From Ruminococcus flavefaciens ND2009 (lineage in GTDB: Bacteria > Bacillota > Clostridia > Oscillospirales > Ruminococcaceae): DNA of 64,000 bases. The notes below the pieces were generated by a model. That model ran no database searches, had not been told where the DNA came from, and worked only from the letters and a program-made list of their open reading frames with translations. Position 1 is the stretch's first letter. Each line of letters opens with the position of its first letter. The position numbers were made by a program, and so were the translations under genes. Location of the stretch: positions 37,173 through 101,172 of the forward strand of contig NZ_JHXI01000016.1 in assembly GCF_000621785.1 (NCBI RefSeq), given 5' to 3'. Positions 8,866 through 20,200 of this stretch are shown one piece after another.

Positions 8866-9011
8866 GGTAATAATAACTGACGAGGAGCAATGACAAAAGA
8901 CAGAATACAGCGACATTTTCAATCGGGCTTGCTGCCGGGAGCCTGCGCCATGGGGACAGGCTCCCGACACAGCCCCGCATACCCTTACATAAAACGAATA
9001 GGAGGTGCGTC

Positions 9012-9989
9012 ATGAAGGAGCTTCTTGAGACCCTGTGCGACAAATACCTGCTCAATCTGGGGCTTTTTACCGACCTCTACCCTCTGGAAAGGGATATACT
9101 CTATCCCGTCTGCGCCAACGTTTTCTGCGCGGCGGATGCGGAGTTCGACCTGGGTAAATTCAAGAACAGCATGAACATCATCAAGGATAATCCGAAAATG
9201 CTCTCCAGCTTCCGGAGCACGGTCCGTCCGCTCATAGCCTCATGGCTGTCGGTCAGCGACGACCCCCGGGGCGAAATGGAGCGCTATATGACCTGCTATG
9301 AGCAGCTCAGGAAATACTTCACCAATTCCGAGCATCTTGCACTGCTGTCCATACTCCTTGCAAGACTGGTCTCCGAGGACAGGTCTGAGGAGCTCATAAA
9401 GCGCGGCAGGCATATATATGATCGCATGAAAAAGGAGCACCGTATCCTCACCACCAAGGAGGACGTTGCCTTTGCGGTGATGCTGGCTTTTTCCGAGAAG
9501 TCCGATGACGAGCTCATCGCCGACATGGAGGCGAGCTACAAGCTGCTGAAGCACAGTGCCGACAACAACAGCATACAGACGGTATCCCATGTTCTTGCCA
9601 TGGCGAAGGGAGCTCCCGTGGACAAGTGCGCCAAGTTCAGCGAGCTATATGACGCTATGCTGAAAAAGGGAAAGAAGTACGGCAAGCACTACGAGCTGGC
9701 TATGCTGGCGGCTCTGTCCATAACAGGCTATGACAACGCAGAGATAACAGGCGACATAAATGACGTTGAGACCTTCCTGACACAGCATAAGGCGGTCTGG
9801 GACTTATCCGAATTCGGCAGCGGCGAGCCCGTGAGCCATGCATTCATGCTCCTCACCACAGCCTATGCCAGCGACGAAAGCGTCATAGGAGCTTCTGAGA
9901 GAGCTGCACTTCTGGCGGCGAGTCAGACTGCTCTGTATTCCGTTATGGTCTACAGTATGATGACAGTAGCACCTGTAGTACCCGAATAA
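9012..9989 (+). CDS. DUF4003-like protein
   Basis: A 325-residue soluble, mostly helical protein with no signal peptide. Length, composition and segments such as FTDLYPLERDILYPVCANVF and the long helices around KSDDELIADMEASYKLLKHS fit the DUF4003 family, whose role is unknown. The gene begins at ATG 9012 after GGAGGT. The polyphosphate kinase gene starts 39 nt after its stop with no terminator between, so both are probably cotranscribed. I see no catalytic motif. The C-terminus is unusual for its small hydrophobic residues (LLAASQTALYSVMVYSMMTV), which could be a helix packing element rather than a membrane segment. Confidence 0.6.
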   Translation: MKELLETLCDKYLLNLGLFTDLYPLERDILYPVCANVFCAADAEFDLGKFKNSMNIIKDNPKMLSSFRSTVRPLIASWLSVSDDPRGEMERYMTCYEQLRKYFTNSEHLALLSILLARLVSEDRSEELIKRGRHIYDRMKKEHRILTTKEDVAFAVMLAFSEKSDDELIADMEASYKLLKHSADNNSIQTVSHVLAMAKGAPVDKCAKFSELYDAMLKKGKKYGKHYELAMLAALSITGYDNAEITGDINDVETFLTQHKAVWDLSEFGSGEPVSHAFMLLTTAYASDESVIGASERAALLAASQTALYSVMVYSMMTVAPVVPE

Positions 9990-10028
9990 TACTCGAATAT
10001 CTATAATATGAACGGAGGTAATATCCAA

Positions 10029-10988
10029 ATGAAGGCTGACAAATACATCATTCCCGAGGGGAAAAAGGTGGATATCAGAAAGCTCCCCACCAACAGCAAG
10101 GCTGACGGTGTGGACAAGGAGGAGATAATAAAAAAGTACGAGGAGAACAAGCAGGAGCTCATCGCACTTCAGGATAAGTTCTATGCGGACGCAAGAGAGG
10201 GACTTATCGTAGTCATACAGGCTCTTGACGCCTCCGGCAAGGACTCCACTATCAAGTACGTTTTCAGCGGCGTGAACCCGCAGGGCGTTAAGGTACACTA
10301 TTATAAGGCGCCCACATCGGAGGAGCTGGCTCACGACTACCTGTGGAGGATACATCAGAACGTTCCCCGCAGAGGTGAGATAGCTGTGTTCAACCGAAGC
10401 CACTACGAGGACCTTGTCACCGTTCAGGCTGAGGATATCTGGAAGGGCTATCATATGTCGGAGAGAGTCCTTGAGGATACAAAGAAGAAGTTCTTCCAGA
10501 AGCGCTATGACCAGGTCAATAACTTCGAGGAGTACCTCTATGAGAACAGCTACCGCATGGTGAAGATATTCCTCCATGTTTCCAAGGAAGAGCAGACGGG
10601 ACAACTCCTTGAGCGCATAGAGCTCCCCGAGAAGAACTGGAAGTTCCGTGCGGACGACCTGAAGGTAAGGGACAAGTATGACGCCTACCTCAAATGCTTC
10701 AACGATGTTATAAACAAGACCTCAACAAAGCACAGCCCCTGGTATGTCCTTCCCGGCGACCAGAGATGGTATACAAGATACCTGGTGACGGAGATACTCC
10801 TTGACGCTCTAAATGCCTGCAAGCCCGAGTATCCCGAGCTTCCCGACGACGAGAAGGAGAAGCTCCCCGAGTGCAGGAAGGTGCTGACAGAGGCTATGGC
10901 GGAGTATGAGAACGCAAAGGACGAAAAGAAGCCTGAAAAGAAGTCTGACGACACAAAGAAAAAAGCCAAGAAAAAGAGCAAGAAATAA
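10029..10988 (+). CDS. ppk2: Polyphosphate kinase 2 (PPK2) family protein
   Basis: A 319-residue PPK2-type P-loop kinase. Walker A lies in QALDASGKDSTIKYVFSGV and Walker B in IAVFNRSHYED. The lid region GEIAVFNRSHYEDLV..WKGYH, then RIELPEKNWKFRADDLKVR and HSPWYVLPGDQRWYTRYLV, are all family-typical. PPK2 enzymes move phosphate between polyphosphate and nucleotides; which direction and which nucleotide is not decidable here. ATG 10029 is preferred because GGAGGT sits at 10014-10019; an earlier in-frame ATG at 10008 lies before that ribosome site. The last ~30 residues form a Lys-rich tail (KKPEKKSDDTKKKAKKKSKK) beyond the family core, which may bind polyphosphate or nucleic acid. Confidence 0.92.
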   Translation: MKADKYIIPEGKKVDIRKLPTNSKADGVDKEEIIKKYEENKQELIALQDKFYADAREGLIVVIQALDASGKDSTIKYVFSGVNPQGVKVHYYKAPTSEELAHDYLWRIHQNVPRRGEIAVFNRSHYEDLVTVQAEDIWKGYHMSERVLEDTKKKFFQKRYDQVNNFEEYLYENSYRMVKIFLHVSKEEQTGQLLERIELPEKNWKFRADDLKVRDKYDAYLKCFNDVINKTSTKHSPWYVLPGDQRWYTRYLVTEILLDALNACKPEYPELPDDEKEKLPECRKVLTEAMAEYENAKDEKKPEKKSDDTKKKAKKKSKK

Positions 10989-10994
10989 AGACTT

Positions 10995-11025
10995 GCCCCT
11001 GCTGTTACAACGGCAGGGGCTTTCT
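10995..11025 (+). terminator. Terminator after ppk2
   Basis: GCCCCTGC, 10-nt loop, GCAGGGGC, then TTTCT. Confidence 0.88.
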
Positions 11026-11059
11026 GCAAGGAATACACAGGGTTTTCACCGTTTGTTCA

Positions 11060-11088
11060 TTGACTTGCAGAAAAAGTTATGATATAAT
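11060..11088 (+). promoter_or_regulatory. Promoter of the GntR regulator gene
   Basis: TTGACT (11060-11065), 17 bp, TATAAT (11083-11088); the start codon lies about 30 nt further on. Confidence 0.78.
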
Positions 11089-11118
11089 TTTTATATAAAT
11101 GATTTGCAGGAGGATATT

Positions 11119-11793
11119 ATGGGGAACAGTGAATACCGCAAGACGATAGATTATATACTTGACCTTATAAGGAGCGGGATGCTTCAGGTTGGCGACAAGC
11201 TCCCTACAGAGCGCAGTATCTCCGAAAAGCTGGGAATAAGCAGAAATACGGTGCGCGAGGCACTGAGAGGCCTTGAGATACTGGGCATTGTCAACGGAAA
11301 ACAGGGCTCGGGAAATTACCTGACCGACAATATATCAGAGTCCATCGCCAAGGCAATGGACATTATGCTCCTTATGAACAGGACTTCCAAGGAGGAGATA
11401 TGCTCCTTCAGAAGAAGCATGGAAAAGACCGTGTGCAGCTATCTTATCGCAAGAGGCTGTACTCCCGAAAACAAGCTTAAGATAGTCGCAGCCCTCAACA
11501 GGCTCAAGGAGTCAGAGGGCACAGAGGAACGCACTATCGCCGACAGGGACTTCCATTACGCCCTGATATATGCCACCGACAACAGCTTCTGGATAACTTT
11601 CATGGAGGCTGTATCCGAGGTGTATATGCGCTGGATAGACGATTTCCTCATGACGGCAGACCACGATGTGAGAGTGAAGCTCCAGGACGCACACGAGAAA
11701 ATGGTCCAGGGCATAATCACGGGTGATGTGGACTTCTGCTTCAAGGCTATCGACGCCCATTACGACCTTATCGACAAGAGCTTTGAAAAGTGA
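11119..11793 (+). CDS. GntR-family regulator, FadR/FCD subfamily
   Basis: A 224-residue transcription factor. The N-terminal winged helix (about 5-75) has the GntR pattern LQVGDKLPTERSISEKLGIS and RNTVREALRGLEILGIV. The C-terminal part (about 90-220) is all-helical and fits an FCD ligand domain, with candidate metal/ligand residues in DFHYALIYATDN and the His-containing helices near DAHEKMVQGI and IDAHYDL. AGGAGG at 11109-11114 fixes ATG 11119; an upstream in-frame TTG overlaps this site. The next gene starts 11 nt after the stop, so the regulator is cotranscribed with a TraB/GumN lipoprotein. The effector and operator are not evident. Confidence 0.9.
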   Translation: MGNSEYRKTIDYILDLIRSGMLQVGDKLPTERSISEKLGISRNTVREALRGLEILGIVNGKQGSGNYLTDNISESIAKAMDIMLLMNRTSKEEICSFRRSMEKTVCSYLIARGCTPENKLKIVAALNRLKESEGTEERTIADRDFHYALIYATDNSFWITFMEAVSEVYMRWIDDFLMTADHDVRVKLQDAHEKMVQGIITGDVDFCFKAIDAHYDLIDKSFEK

Positions 11794-11804
11794 GAGGAGC
11801 CCTT

Positions 11805-12857
11805 ATGAAAACTAAACGTACTGCCGCCGCTTTTCTGGCGGCATTATGCGCATTATGCGCCTTTTCCTGCACTGGGAAGAAAAGCAGCGGCCCGGACGCA
11901 GCTTCCGAAAGCATGACCGAGGGAAGTGAGCCGACGGCTGCCGCAACAGAGGAGAGCACCGAGGTCACCTCTGACCTGCACAATGACCTTAACGACTATG
12001 TCACCGTGAAGGAGACCACTCCCGCTATGTGGAAAGTCACCGACGAGAAGACGGGGAACTCCATATATATGATGGGCACCATGCACATGGTGACGGGGTA
12101 TACCTATCCGCTTCCCGACTATATAATGAACGCCTATGAGGAGTGCGACGGTATCGCTGTTGAATATGACGTCAGCAGTATGATGAGCGACTTTGAGCAG
12201 ATGCAGGACTTCTACGCGAAGCTCATCTACACCGACGGCACCACCGTAAAGGATCACCTCTCCGAGGAGACCTACGAAAAGGCTAAGCGATTCATGACCG
12301 ATAATATGTTCTATAACCAGATGATGGACGTTTACTGCGTGGGCTTCTGGGAGGTGGAGATAGAGACCGCCGCAATGATGAAGATGAAGAACCTGAACGA
12401 GCAGGGTATCGACTCCATGTTCCTGTCGCTGGCTCAGAGAGACGGTAAGGAGATAGTCAACGTGGAATCACTGGATATACAGACGGCAGCCATGACATCC
12501 GCCTCCGACGAGCTTGTGGACTATATAATAAATGAGCTTATCGACGGCTGTGAGGACGTTTCCGAATACACTCAGGGCTTCGCTAAGCAGTATGACCTGT
12601 GGGCGTCGGGAGATATAGACGCCCTTGACGAGTCGGACGTTCAGAATGACATACCCGAGGAGCTTGAGGACGACTATGCGGCGTATCTTGAGGTCATGCT
12701 CTATGACCGCAACGAAGGCATGGCTGAGAAGGCTGATGAGTATCTGAAGGAGGGCAAGAAATACTTCCTTATGGTGGGAGCTTCCCATTTTGCAGGTGAA
12801 AAGGGTGTTGATGACCTTCTTGAGGAAAAGGGCTATACAGTCGAGCGTGTAGCGTGA
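11805..12857 (+). CDS. TraB/GumN-family lipoprotein
   Basis: A 350-residue exported protein. The N-terminus (KTKRTAAAFLAALCALCA, then AFSC) is a signal with a poor lipobox; the Cys followed by a Ser/Thr/Glu-rich spacer suggests lipidation. The body fits the TraB/GumN family: NSIYMMGTMHMV near the start of the domain, GIAVEYDVSSM, and the closing VGASHFAGEKGVDDLLEEKG. The two conserved GTxH and GxxH boxes are the proposed metal-binding residues of this family, and some members are peptidase-like. ATG 11805 follows GAGGAG at the regulator's stop. It forms an operon with the GntR regulator and ends at a strong terminator. Confidence 0.85.
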   Translation: MKTKRTAAAFLAALCALCAFSCTGKKSSGPDAASESMTEGSEPTAAATEESTEVTSDLHNDLNDYVTVKETTPAMWKVTDEKTGNSIYMMGTMHMVTGYTYPLPDYIMNAYEECDGIAVEYDVSSMMSDFEQMQDFYAKLIYTDGTTVKDHLSEETYEKAKRFMTDNMFYNQMMDVYCVGFWEVEIETAAMMKMKNLNEQGIDSMFLSLAQRDGKEIVNVESLDIQTAAMTSASDELVDYIINELIDGCEDVSEYTQGFAKQYDLWASGDIDALDESDVQNDIPEELEDDYAAYLEVMLYDRNEGMAEKADEYLKEGKKYFLMVGASHFAGEKGVDDLLEEKGYTVERVA

Positions 12858-12870
12858 AAATATGTTTATG

Positions 12871-12917
12871 AAAAATGCCGCGGAGATTTTTTGGCAGAGT
12901 CTCACGCGGCATTTTTG
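12871..12917 (+). terminator. Terminator after the TraB/GumN gene
   Basis: AAAATGCCGCG and CGCGGCATTTT arms around a loop of about 20 nt, followed by a short T run. Confidence 0.85.
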
Positions 12918-13005
12918 TGTTATACACATGAAATACAAAAATGAACAAAAAAAGCACCCATTTTTTTCAAAAACAGGCGCTTTTGATAAATCTTTCCCAA
13001 GTACC

Positions 13006-13034
13006 TTGACATGGGACAAAATCTGTATTATAAT
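13006..13034 (+). promoter_or_regulatory. Perfect consensus promoter for rpoBC
   Basis: TTGACA (13006-13011), 17-bp spacer, TATAAT (13029-13034), giving a leader of about 180 nt to the rpoB start. No ribosomal protein genes lie upstream, so this is likely the main rpoBC promoter. Confidence 0.88.
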
Positions 13035-13218
13035 GTTATAATGTATCAATATGGAATAGTATCGCTATTTTGCAAGATATTATAGCATACATTGCACAGG
13101 CTTGTCAATAGTTTCTGCAAAAATTTTTTCAGATGATACGATAACATCAAACAGTTCTGTCTATCCCGAGACTGTGTGTGCAGGGAGGACAGCAATAAAA
13201 TACAAGGAGGTTCCGCCT

Positions 13219-16200
13219 ATGGTGAATGTTACACCTAAGCAGCTGGGAAAGAATGTCAGAATGAGCTTCGGTAAGATTACCGAGCCTCTGGAGATGCCGA
13301 ACCTTATCGAGGTGCAGAAGAACTCGTATAAGTGGTTCAAGGAGGAAGGTCTCCGCGAGGTATTCCGCGAGATGACCGCCATCACCGATTACAACGGCAA
13401 TCTCGTCCTCAACTTCAAGGACTACAGATTCGACGATACTCCCAAGTATTCTCTTGCAGAATGTAAATCCAGAGGAGCTACCTATCAGGTCGCTATGAGA
13501 GCTACAGCCACCCTTGCCAACAAGGAGACAGGTGCTGTCAGCGAGAGCGAGATCTATATGGGTGACTTCCCCCTCATGACCGACAGCGGTACCTTCGTTA
13601 TAAACGGTGCCGAGCGTGTTATCGTATCACAGCTCGTCCGTTCCCCCGGTGTTTACTACTCCTTCACCAAGGATAAGACGGGTAAAGACCTTTTCAGCTC
13701 ACAGATTATCCCTAACCGCGGTGCGTGGCTGGAATATGAGCAGGATTCAAACGACGTTGTTTACGTCCGTATAGATAAAAACAGAAAGATCCCGCTGACC
13801 ACCTTCATCAGAGCTCTCGGCGAAGAGGGTACAGATGAGGAGATCATGGAGATCTACGGCGACGACGAGCGACTCAGACAGACTATCCTCCAGAAGGATC
13901 AGACCAAGAACCGCTCCGACGCCCTCATCGACGTTTACAAGAAGCTCCGTCCCGGCGAGCCTCCCACGGTGGAGAGCGCTGTCAGCCACCTCAACAACCT
14001 CTTCTTTGAGGCTAAGAGATATGACCTGTGCCGCTTCGGACGCTATAAGTATAACAAGAAGCTGGGTATAGCTTCCCGTCTTGCAGGAAGAACTCTTGCT
14101 CAGCCTATCATCAACGAAATGACAGGTGAGATCCTTGCTGATGCAGGCGAGACACTCACCTACGACAAGGCTTGCGAGATCGAGCAGGCAGGCGTTTACA
14201 GTGCATTCGTAACCGTCGAGGCAAAGGAGTACTACACCGACGAGCGCGGTGAGACCAATATCCGCATGGTAGAGAAGACCGTCAAGGTCATCGGTAACGG
14301 TATGGTCGACATCAAGGGCTACGTTGACTTCGACGCCGAGAAGTACGGCATCAACGAGAAGGTCTCATTCAACGTGCTCAAGGACATTCTCGACAACGCA
14401 GCAGACGCTGACGAGCTTGAGGAGACTGTCAAGAAGAAGGCTGACGAACTGTCACCCAAGTACATCACTCTTGATGACATCAGGGCTTCCATCAGCTACT
14501 TCCTCAACCTCTGTGAGGGCGTAGGTACTGTTGACGACATCGACCATCTGGGCAACAGACGTATCCGCAGCGTGGGCGAGCTCCTTCAGAACCAGTTCCG
14601 CATCGGTTACACAAGAATGGAGCGCGGTATCCGTGAGAGAATGAACCTCCAGACTCAGGACGTGAATACCCTTACTCCCCAGACTCTTATCAACATAAGA
14701 CCTATTTCTTCGGCTATGAAGGAGTTCTTCTGTTCTTCGCCTCTGTCACAGTTCATGGACCAGAACAACCCCCTTGCCGAGCTTACTCATAAGAGACGTC
14801 TTTCAGCCCTCGGTCCCGGAGGTCTTTCAAGAGACCGTGCAGGATTTGAGGTCCGTGACGTTCACTACAGCCACTACGGAAGAATGTGTCCTATCGAGAC
14901 ACCTGAAGGTCCTAATATCGGACTTATCTCCTATCTGGCTACTTTCGCAAGGATCAATGAGTACGGCTTCATCGAGGCTCCCTACAGAAAGGTAGACAAG
15001 GCTACAGGCGTCGTTACAGGCGAGGTAGTTTACATGACTGCCGATATGGAGGATAACTTCGTTGTTGCTCAGGCCAACGAGCCCCTCACAGAGGACGGAA
15101 AGCTGGCAAGACCCCGTGTAAACGCACGTCACCGCGACCAGATCCTCGAGTGCGAGCGCGAAAAGGTAGACTACATGGACGTATCTCCTAAGATGGTCGT
15201 TTCAGTAGCTACATCAATGATCCCCTTCCTGGAAAACGATGACGCTAACCGTGCCCTCATGGGATCAAACATGCAGAGACAGGCTGTTCCGCTCCTCAAG
15301 ACCGAGAGACCCTTCGTCGGTACAGGTATGGAGTACAAGGCTGCCGTTGACTCGGGCGTGTGCATTGTTTCCGACTATGACGGAAAGATCACCTATGTTG
15401 ACGCTGACAGGATCACCCTCGTTGATACTGACGGTATCGAGCACAAGTATGAGCTTATCAAGTTCAAGCGCTCCAACCAGGGTACCTGCGTAAACCAGAG
15501 ACCTATCGTCTCAGCAGGCGAGGAGGTCAAGAAGGGACAGGTCCTCGCTGACGGTCCCGCAACTGCCGACGGAGAGATCTCCCTCGGTAAGAACGCTCTC
15601 ATCGGCTTCATGACATGGGAGGGTTACAACTACGAGGACGCCGTTCTTCTTAACGAGCGCCTTGTAAGAGAAGATGTATTCACATCAGTTCATATAGAAG
15701 AATACGAGATCGAGTGCCGCGATACAAAGCTGGGACCCGAGGAAATCACAAGAGATATCCCCAATGTGGGTGACGACGCTCTCGCAAACCTCGATGAGAA
15801 CGGTATCATCCGCATAGGTTCAGAGGTAAATTCCGGCGATATCCTCGTTGGTAAGGTAACACCCAAGGGTGAGACAGAGCTTACCGCTGAGGAAAGACTC
15901 CTCCGCGCTATCTTCGGTGAGAAGGCAAGAGAAGTCCGCGACAACTCACTCAAGGTACCTCACGGTGAGTCAGGCGTCATCGTTGACGTCAAGGTGTTCA
16001 CACGCGAGAACTGCGACGAGCTCTCGGCAGGCGTAAATATGCGCGTTGTCTGCTACATCGCTCAGAAGCGTAAGATCACAGTCGGCGATAAGATGGCAGG
16101 CCGTCACGGTAACAAGGGTGTCGTTTCACGTATCCTTCCCGAGGAGGATATGCCGTTCCTTCCCGACGGTACTCCTCTCGACATCGTGCTGAACCCCCTG

Positions 16201-17139
16201 GGCGTTCCTTCACGAATGAATATCGGACAGGTGCTTGAGGTCCACCTCGGTATGGCTTGTAAGGCACTTGGCTGGCATATAATGACCCCTGTATTCGACG
16301 GCGCACACGAAGGAGATATCCGTGAGTGCTTCAAGATGGCCAACGAACACGCTCAGGAGCATAAGGACGATATGTTCGAGCTCAAGGCTATGGATAAGGT
16401 CATCAACCCCAATGCCCTCGAATTCACAGAGGATTGTAAGTTCACTCTCTATGACGGACGTACAGGTGAAAAGTTTGATAACCGCGTAACGGTGGGCTAT
16501 ATGTACTACCTCAAGCTCCACCACCTCGTTGACGATAAGATCCACGCACGTTCAGTTGGTCCCTACGCTCTCGTTACTCAGCAGCCTCTGGGCGGTAAGG
16601 CTCAGTTCGGCGGACAGCGTTTCGGAGAGATGGAAGTTTGGGCTCTCGAGGCTTACGGTGCAGCTTATACTCTCCAGGAGATCCTGACCGTCAAGTCAGA
16701 CGATACCATCGGACGTGTAAACACATATGAGGCTATCGTCAAGGGACAGAACGTTCCTACTCCTGGTATCCCCGAGTCCTTCAAGGTACTCATCAAGGAG
16801 ATGCAGTCACTCTGTCTCGACGTTAAGGTTCTCGACGCAAATCAGGAGGAGATCGACCTCACTCAGAGCTTCGATGATGAGGATCCTATTCCTTCACGCG
16901 AGTCCTTCAACGATGAGGATACCGACGACAGCACAAGCTACTCAGACAGCGATCTGGGCGACAGCGGCTTCGGTACGGAAGGCGAAGACGCCGACGATGA
17001 CTTCGACAGCGTAGATAAGGAAGAGGAGTTCAGCTTCGATGAGGGCGAGGACGAAGACGACTTCGGATTCGGCGACGATGATGAGGACGGAGATCTCTTC
17101 GACAGCTTCGATATAGACGATCCCTCCGACGAGGACTAA
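13219..17139 (+). CDS. rpoB: RNA polymerase beta subunit
   Basis: Catalytic beta subunit of RNA polymerase, 1306 residues. The rifampicin pocket is intact ([20 protein letters not shown], then [20 protein letters not shown]), with the usual Asp, His and Ser residues of sensitive enzymes. The catalytic-centre segments [13 protein letters not shown] and [20 protein letters not shown] are present. ATG 13219 follows AAGGAGG; an upstream in-frame ATG at 13102 would add 39 residues with no homology and is rejected. The protein is longer than the usual Firmicute RpoB because residues about 1213-1306 form a very acidic Asp/Glu/Ser/Phe tail. It is cotranscribed with rpoC 79 nt downstream, but rplJ/rplL are not upstream as they are in most bacteria. 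Confidence 0.98.
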   Translation: MVNVTPKQLGKNVRMSFGKITEPLEMPNLIEVQKNSYKWFKEEGLREVFREMTAITDYNGNLVLNFKDYRFDDTPKYSLAECKSRGATYQVAMRATATLANKETGAVSESEIYMGDFPLMTDSGTFVINGAERVIVSQLVRSPGVYYSFTKDKTGKDLFSSQIIPNRGAWLEYEQDSNDVVYVRIDKNRKIPLTTFIRALGEEGTDEEIMEIYGDDERLRQTILQKDQTKNRSDALIDVYKKLRPGEPPTVESAVSHLNNLFFEAKRYDLCRFGRYKYNKKLGIASRLAGRTLAQPIINEMTGEILADAGETLTYDKACEIEQAGVYSAFVTVEAKEYYTDERGETNIRMVEKTVKVIGNGMVDIKGYVDFDAEKYGINEKVSFNVLKDILDNAADADELEETVKKKADELSPKYITLDDIRASISYFLNLCEGVGTVDDIDHLGNRRIRSVGELLQNQFRIGYTRMERGIRERMNLQTQDVNTLTPQTLINIRPISSAMKEFFCSSPLSQFMDQNNPLAELTHKRRLSALGPGGLSRDRAGFEVRDVHYSHYGRMCPIETPEGPNIGLISYLATFARINEYGFIEAPYRKVDKATGVVTGEVVYMTADMEDNFVVAQANEPLTEDGKLARPRVNARHRDQILECEREKVDYMDVSPKMVVSVATSMIPFLENDDANRALMGSNMQRQAVPLLKTERPFVGTGMEYKAAVDSGVCIVSDYDGKITYVDADRITLVDTDGIEHKYELIKFKRSNQGTCVNQRPIVSAGEEVKKGQVLADGPATADGEISLGKNALIGFMTWEGYNYEDAVLLNERLVREDVFTSVHIEEYEIECRDTKLGPEEITRDIPNVGDDALANLDENGIIRIGSEVNSGDILVGKVTPKGETELTAEERLLRAIFGEKAREVRDNSLKVPHGESGVIVDVKVFTRENCDELSAGVNMRVVCYIAQKRKITVGDKMAGRHGNKGVVSRILPEEDMPFLPDGTPLDIVLNPLGVPSRMNIGQVLEVHLGMACKALGWHIMTPVFDGAHEGDIRECFKMANEHAQEHKDDMFELKAMDKVINPNALEFTEDCKFTLYDGRTGEKFDNRVTVGYMYYLKLHHLVDDKIHARSVGPYALVTQQPLGGKAQFGGQRFGEMEVWALEAYGAAYTLQEILTVKSDDTIGRVNTYEAIVKGQNVPTPGIPESFKVLIKEMQSLCLDVKVLDANQEEIDLTQSFDDEDPIPSRESFNDEDTDDSTSYSDSDLGDSGFGTEGEDADDDFDSVDKEEEFSFDEGEDEDDFGFGDDDEDGDLFDSFDIDDPSDED

Positions 17140-17164
17140 TAATTCGGAAATATGAATCCGCGGC

Positions 17165-17186
17165 GTACAGCCCCGCGGGGCTGTAC
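17165..17186. promoter_or_regulatory. Perfect 22-bp palindrome between rpoB and rpoC
   Basis: GTACAGCCCC GC GGGGCTGTAC. In RNA it makes a very stable hairpin 32 nt before the rpoC start. It lacks a U-run, so it is not a normal terminator. It could be an RNA-processing site, a pause or a protein operator. Confidence 0.7.
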
Positions 17187-17218
17187 ATCGCTTCAAATGT
17201 AAATTTGCAGGAGGTAGC

Positions 17219-20200
17219 ATGGAATTTACAACTTTTGAATCAATAAAGATCGGTCTTGCTTCGCCTGAGCAGATCAGAAGCTGGTCTCACGGCGCAGTTG
17301 AAAGACCCGAGACTATAAATTACAGAACTCAGAAGCCCGAGCGCGACGGCCTTTTCTGTGAAAGGATCTTCGGACCTACAAAGGACTGGGAGTGTCACTG
17401 CGGAAAGTTCAAGAAGATACGCTTCAAGGGCAAGATATGTGACCGCTGCGGAGTTGAGGTCACAAGAGCAAGAGTAAGAAGAGAGAGAATGGGCCACATC
17501 GAGCTGGCTGCTCCCGTTTCCCATATCTGGTACTTCAAGGGCACACCTTCCAGAATAGGTCAGGTGCTTGAGGTATCCCAGAAGAGACTGGAAGAGGTCC
17601 TCTACTTCACAAAATATATCGTAACAGACCCCGGCAACACTGAGCTCCTCAAGAAGCAGCTCCTCTCCGAGAAGGAGTACCTGTCATACCTTGAAAAGTA
17701 CGGCGACGACTTCAAGGCTGAGATGGGCGCTGAGGCTATCAGAAAACTCCTTAACGAGTACGATCCCGCAAGATACGATACCCACAAGCAGAGACTCATC
17801 GAAATGGGCAAGGTATCCCTCGGCGGCAAGAAGATCGAGTGCTTCAACAAGCCCACAGAGTGCGAGTGCGAGGAGTGCCAGAAGTTCAGAGAGCTGGAGG
17901 ACATCGACTGGAGAAACAACCTTGAGATCGTTGCTGACGACCTGAAGGCTGAGCTGGTGGGACTTCCCAGCGGTCAGAAGAAGGTAAAGCTCCTCAAGAG
18001 ACTCCAGATCATCGAGGCATTCCGCCTCTCGGGAAATAAGCCCGAGTGGATGATACTCAGCGTTGTTCCCGTAATTCCCCCCGACATCCGTCCTATGATC
18101 ATGCTGGACGGCGGACGTTACGCAACTTCCGATCTTAACGATCTCTACAGAAGAGTTATCAACAGAAACAATCGTCTCAAGAGAATGCTTGAGCTTGACG
18201 CTCCCGACATCATCGTGAGAAACGAGAAGCGTATGCTTCAGGAAGCTGTTGACGCTCTCATAGACAACGGCAGACACGGCAGACCTGTTACAGGTCCCAG
18301 CAACCGTGCCCTCAAGTCACTTTCCGATATGCTCAAGGGTAAGCAGGGACGTTTCCGTCAGAACCTTCTCGGTAAGCGTGTTGACTACTCCGGACGTTCG
18401 GTTATCGTCGTAGGACCTGAGCTGAAGATGTACCAGTGCGGTCTTCCTAAGGAGATGGCTCTGGAGCTGTTCAAGCCCTTCGTACTCAAGAGACTTGTTG
18501 ACAAGAAGGCCATCGCCAATATCAAGAGCGCAAGAAAGCTCATCGACCGTGCCGACAATAAGGTCTGGGACGCTCTCGAGGACGTTATCAAGGATCACCC
18601 CGTTATGCTGAACCGTGCTCCTACGCTCCACCGTCTGGGTATCCAGGCATTCGAGCCTATTCTGGTCGAGGGTCGTGCTATCAAGCTCCACCCCCTGGTA
18701 TGCTCTGCGTTCAACGCTGACTTCGACGGTGACCAGATGGCTGTACACCTTCCTCTTTCAGCAGAGGCTCAGGCTGAGGCAAGATTCCTCATGCTGGCTG
18801 CCAACAACCTGCTGAAGCCTTCTGACGGTAAGCCTGTTGCTGTTCCTTCACAGGATATGGTACTCGGTTCTTACTATCTGACAATGGATAAGCCCGGCGA
18901 ACCCGGCGAGGGCAAGGTATTCCGCGACGTCAACGAGGCTCTCATGGCTTACAACGAGCACGATGTATCCCTCCACGCCAATATCAAGGTAAAGATCACC
19001 AAGGACATCGGCGACAAGAAGGTCTCAAAGATCATCGACGCTACTGTGGGAAGACTCATCTTCAACGAGAATATCCCCCAGAACCTGGGCTATGTTGACA
19101 GAACAAACTCCGACAAGCAGTTCGACCTTGAGGTCGCATTCCTGGTCGGCAAGAAGCAGCTCTCCGACATCATCGAGCGCTGCATAAAGATCCACGGCAC
19201 AACTACTACCTCCGAAGTTCTTGACCGTATCAAGGCTCTCGGATACAAATATTCAACAAGAGCAGCTCTTACCGTTGCAGTCTGCGACGCTACAATACCT
19301 CCTCAGAAGAAGGAGATACTGGCTCACGCTGACGAGGAAGTTGCTCAGATCACTGCGGAGTATGAGTACGGCTACATCTCCGAGCAGGAAAAGACCAAGA
19401 AGATCATCGCTCTCTGGACAGATACCACTGATGAGGTTACCAAGAAGCTGAAGGAGAACTTCGACAGATACAATCCTATCTGGATGATGGCTGACTCCGG
19501 TGCCCGTGGTTCTATCTCACAGATCAGACAGCTTGCAGGTATGCGTGGACTTATCGCCAATACCTCAGGTACCGTTATCGAGATCCCGATCAGAGCTAAC
19601 TACCGTGAAGGTCTTAACATCCTGGAGTACTTCATCGCATCCCGTGGTGCGAGAAAGGGACTTGCCGATACTGCTCTCCGTACCGCTGACTCGGGTTACC
19701 TTACCCGTCGTCTCGTTGACGTTTCTCAGGACGTTATCATCCGTGAGGACGACTGCGGAACAACAGAGGGTATCGAGGTATTCGAGATCAAGAACGGCAA
19801 CGAAGTGGTTGAGCCCTTCGACGAGCGTCTCGTGGGCAGATTCCTCGCTGAGGACCTCCGCGACGAGTCGGGCGAGCTCATCGTTTCACGCAATAAGCTC
19901 ATCAATGACGCAGACGCAAAGAAGATCCTCGACGCAGGCGTTGAGAGGATCAAGATACGCTCCGTCCTCACCTGTAAGTCAAGAACAGGCGTATGCGCTA
20001 AGTGCTACGGTGCAAACCTGGCATTCAACAATATCGTTTCCGTGGGTGAAGCTGTCGGCGTAATCGCTGCACAGTCCATCGGTGAGCCCGGTACACAGCT
20101 TACCATGAGAACCTTCCATACCGGCGGTGTTGCTTCTGCCGACGCAGAAGACATCACACAGGGTCTTCCCCGTGTTGAGGAACTTTTCGAGAGCAGACGT

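Noticed and set aside
13102..13218. Upstream in-frame ATG that would add 39 residues to RpoB
   Set aside because: No ribosome site before it and no RpoB similarity; ATG 13219 has AAGGAGG and starts the conserved region.
16942..17220. Minus-strand frame opposite the RpoB tail
   Set aside because: Antisense of the acidic repeats; not an independent gene.
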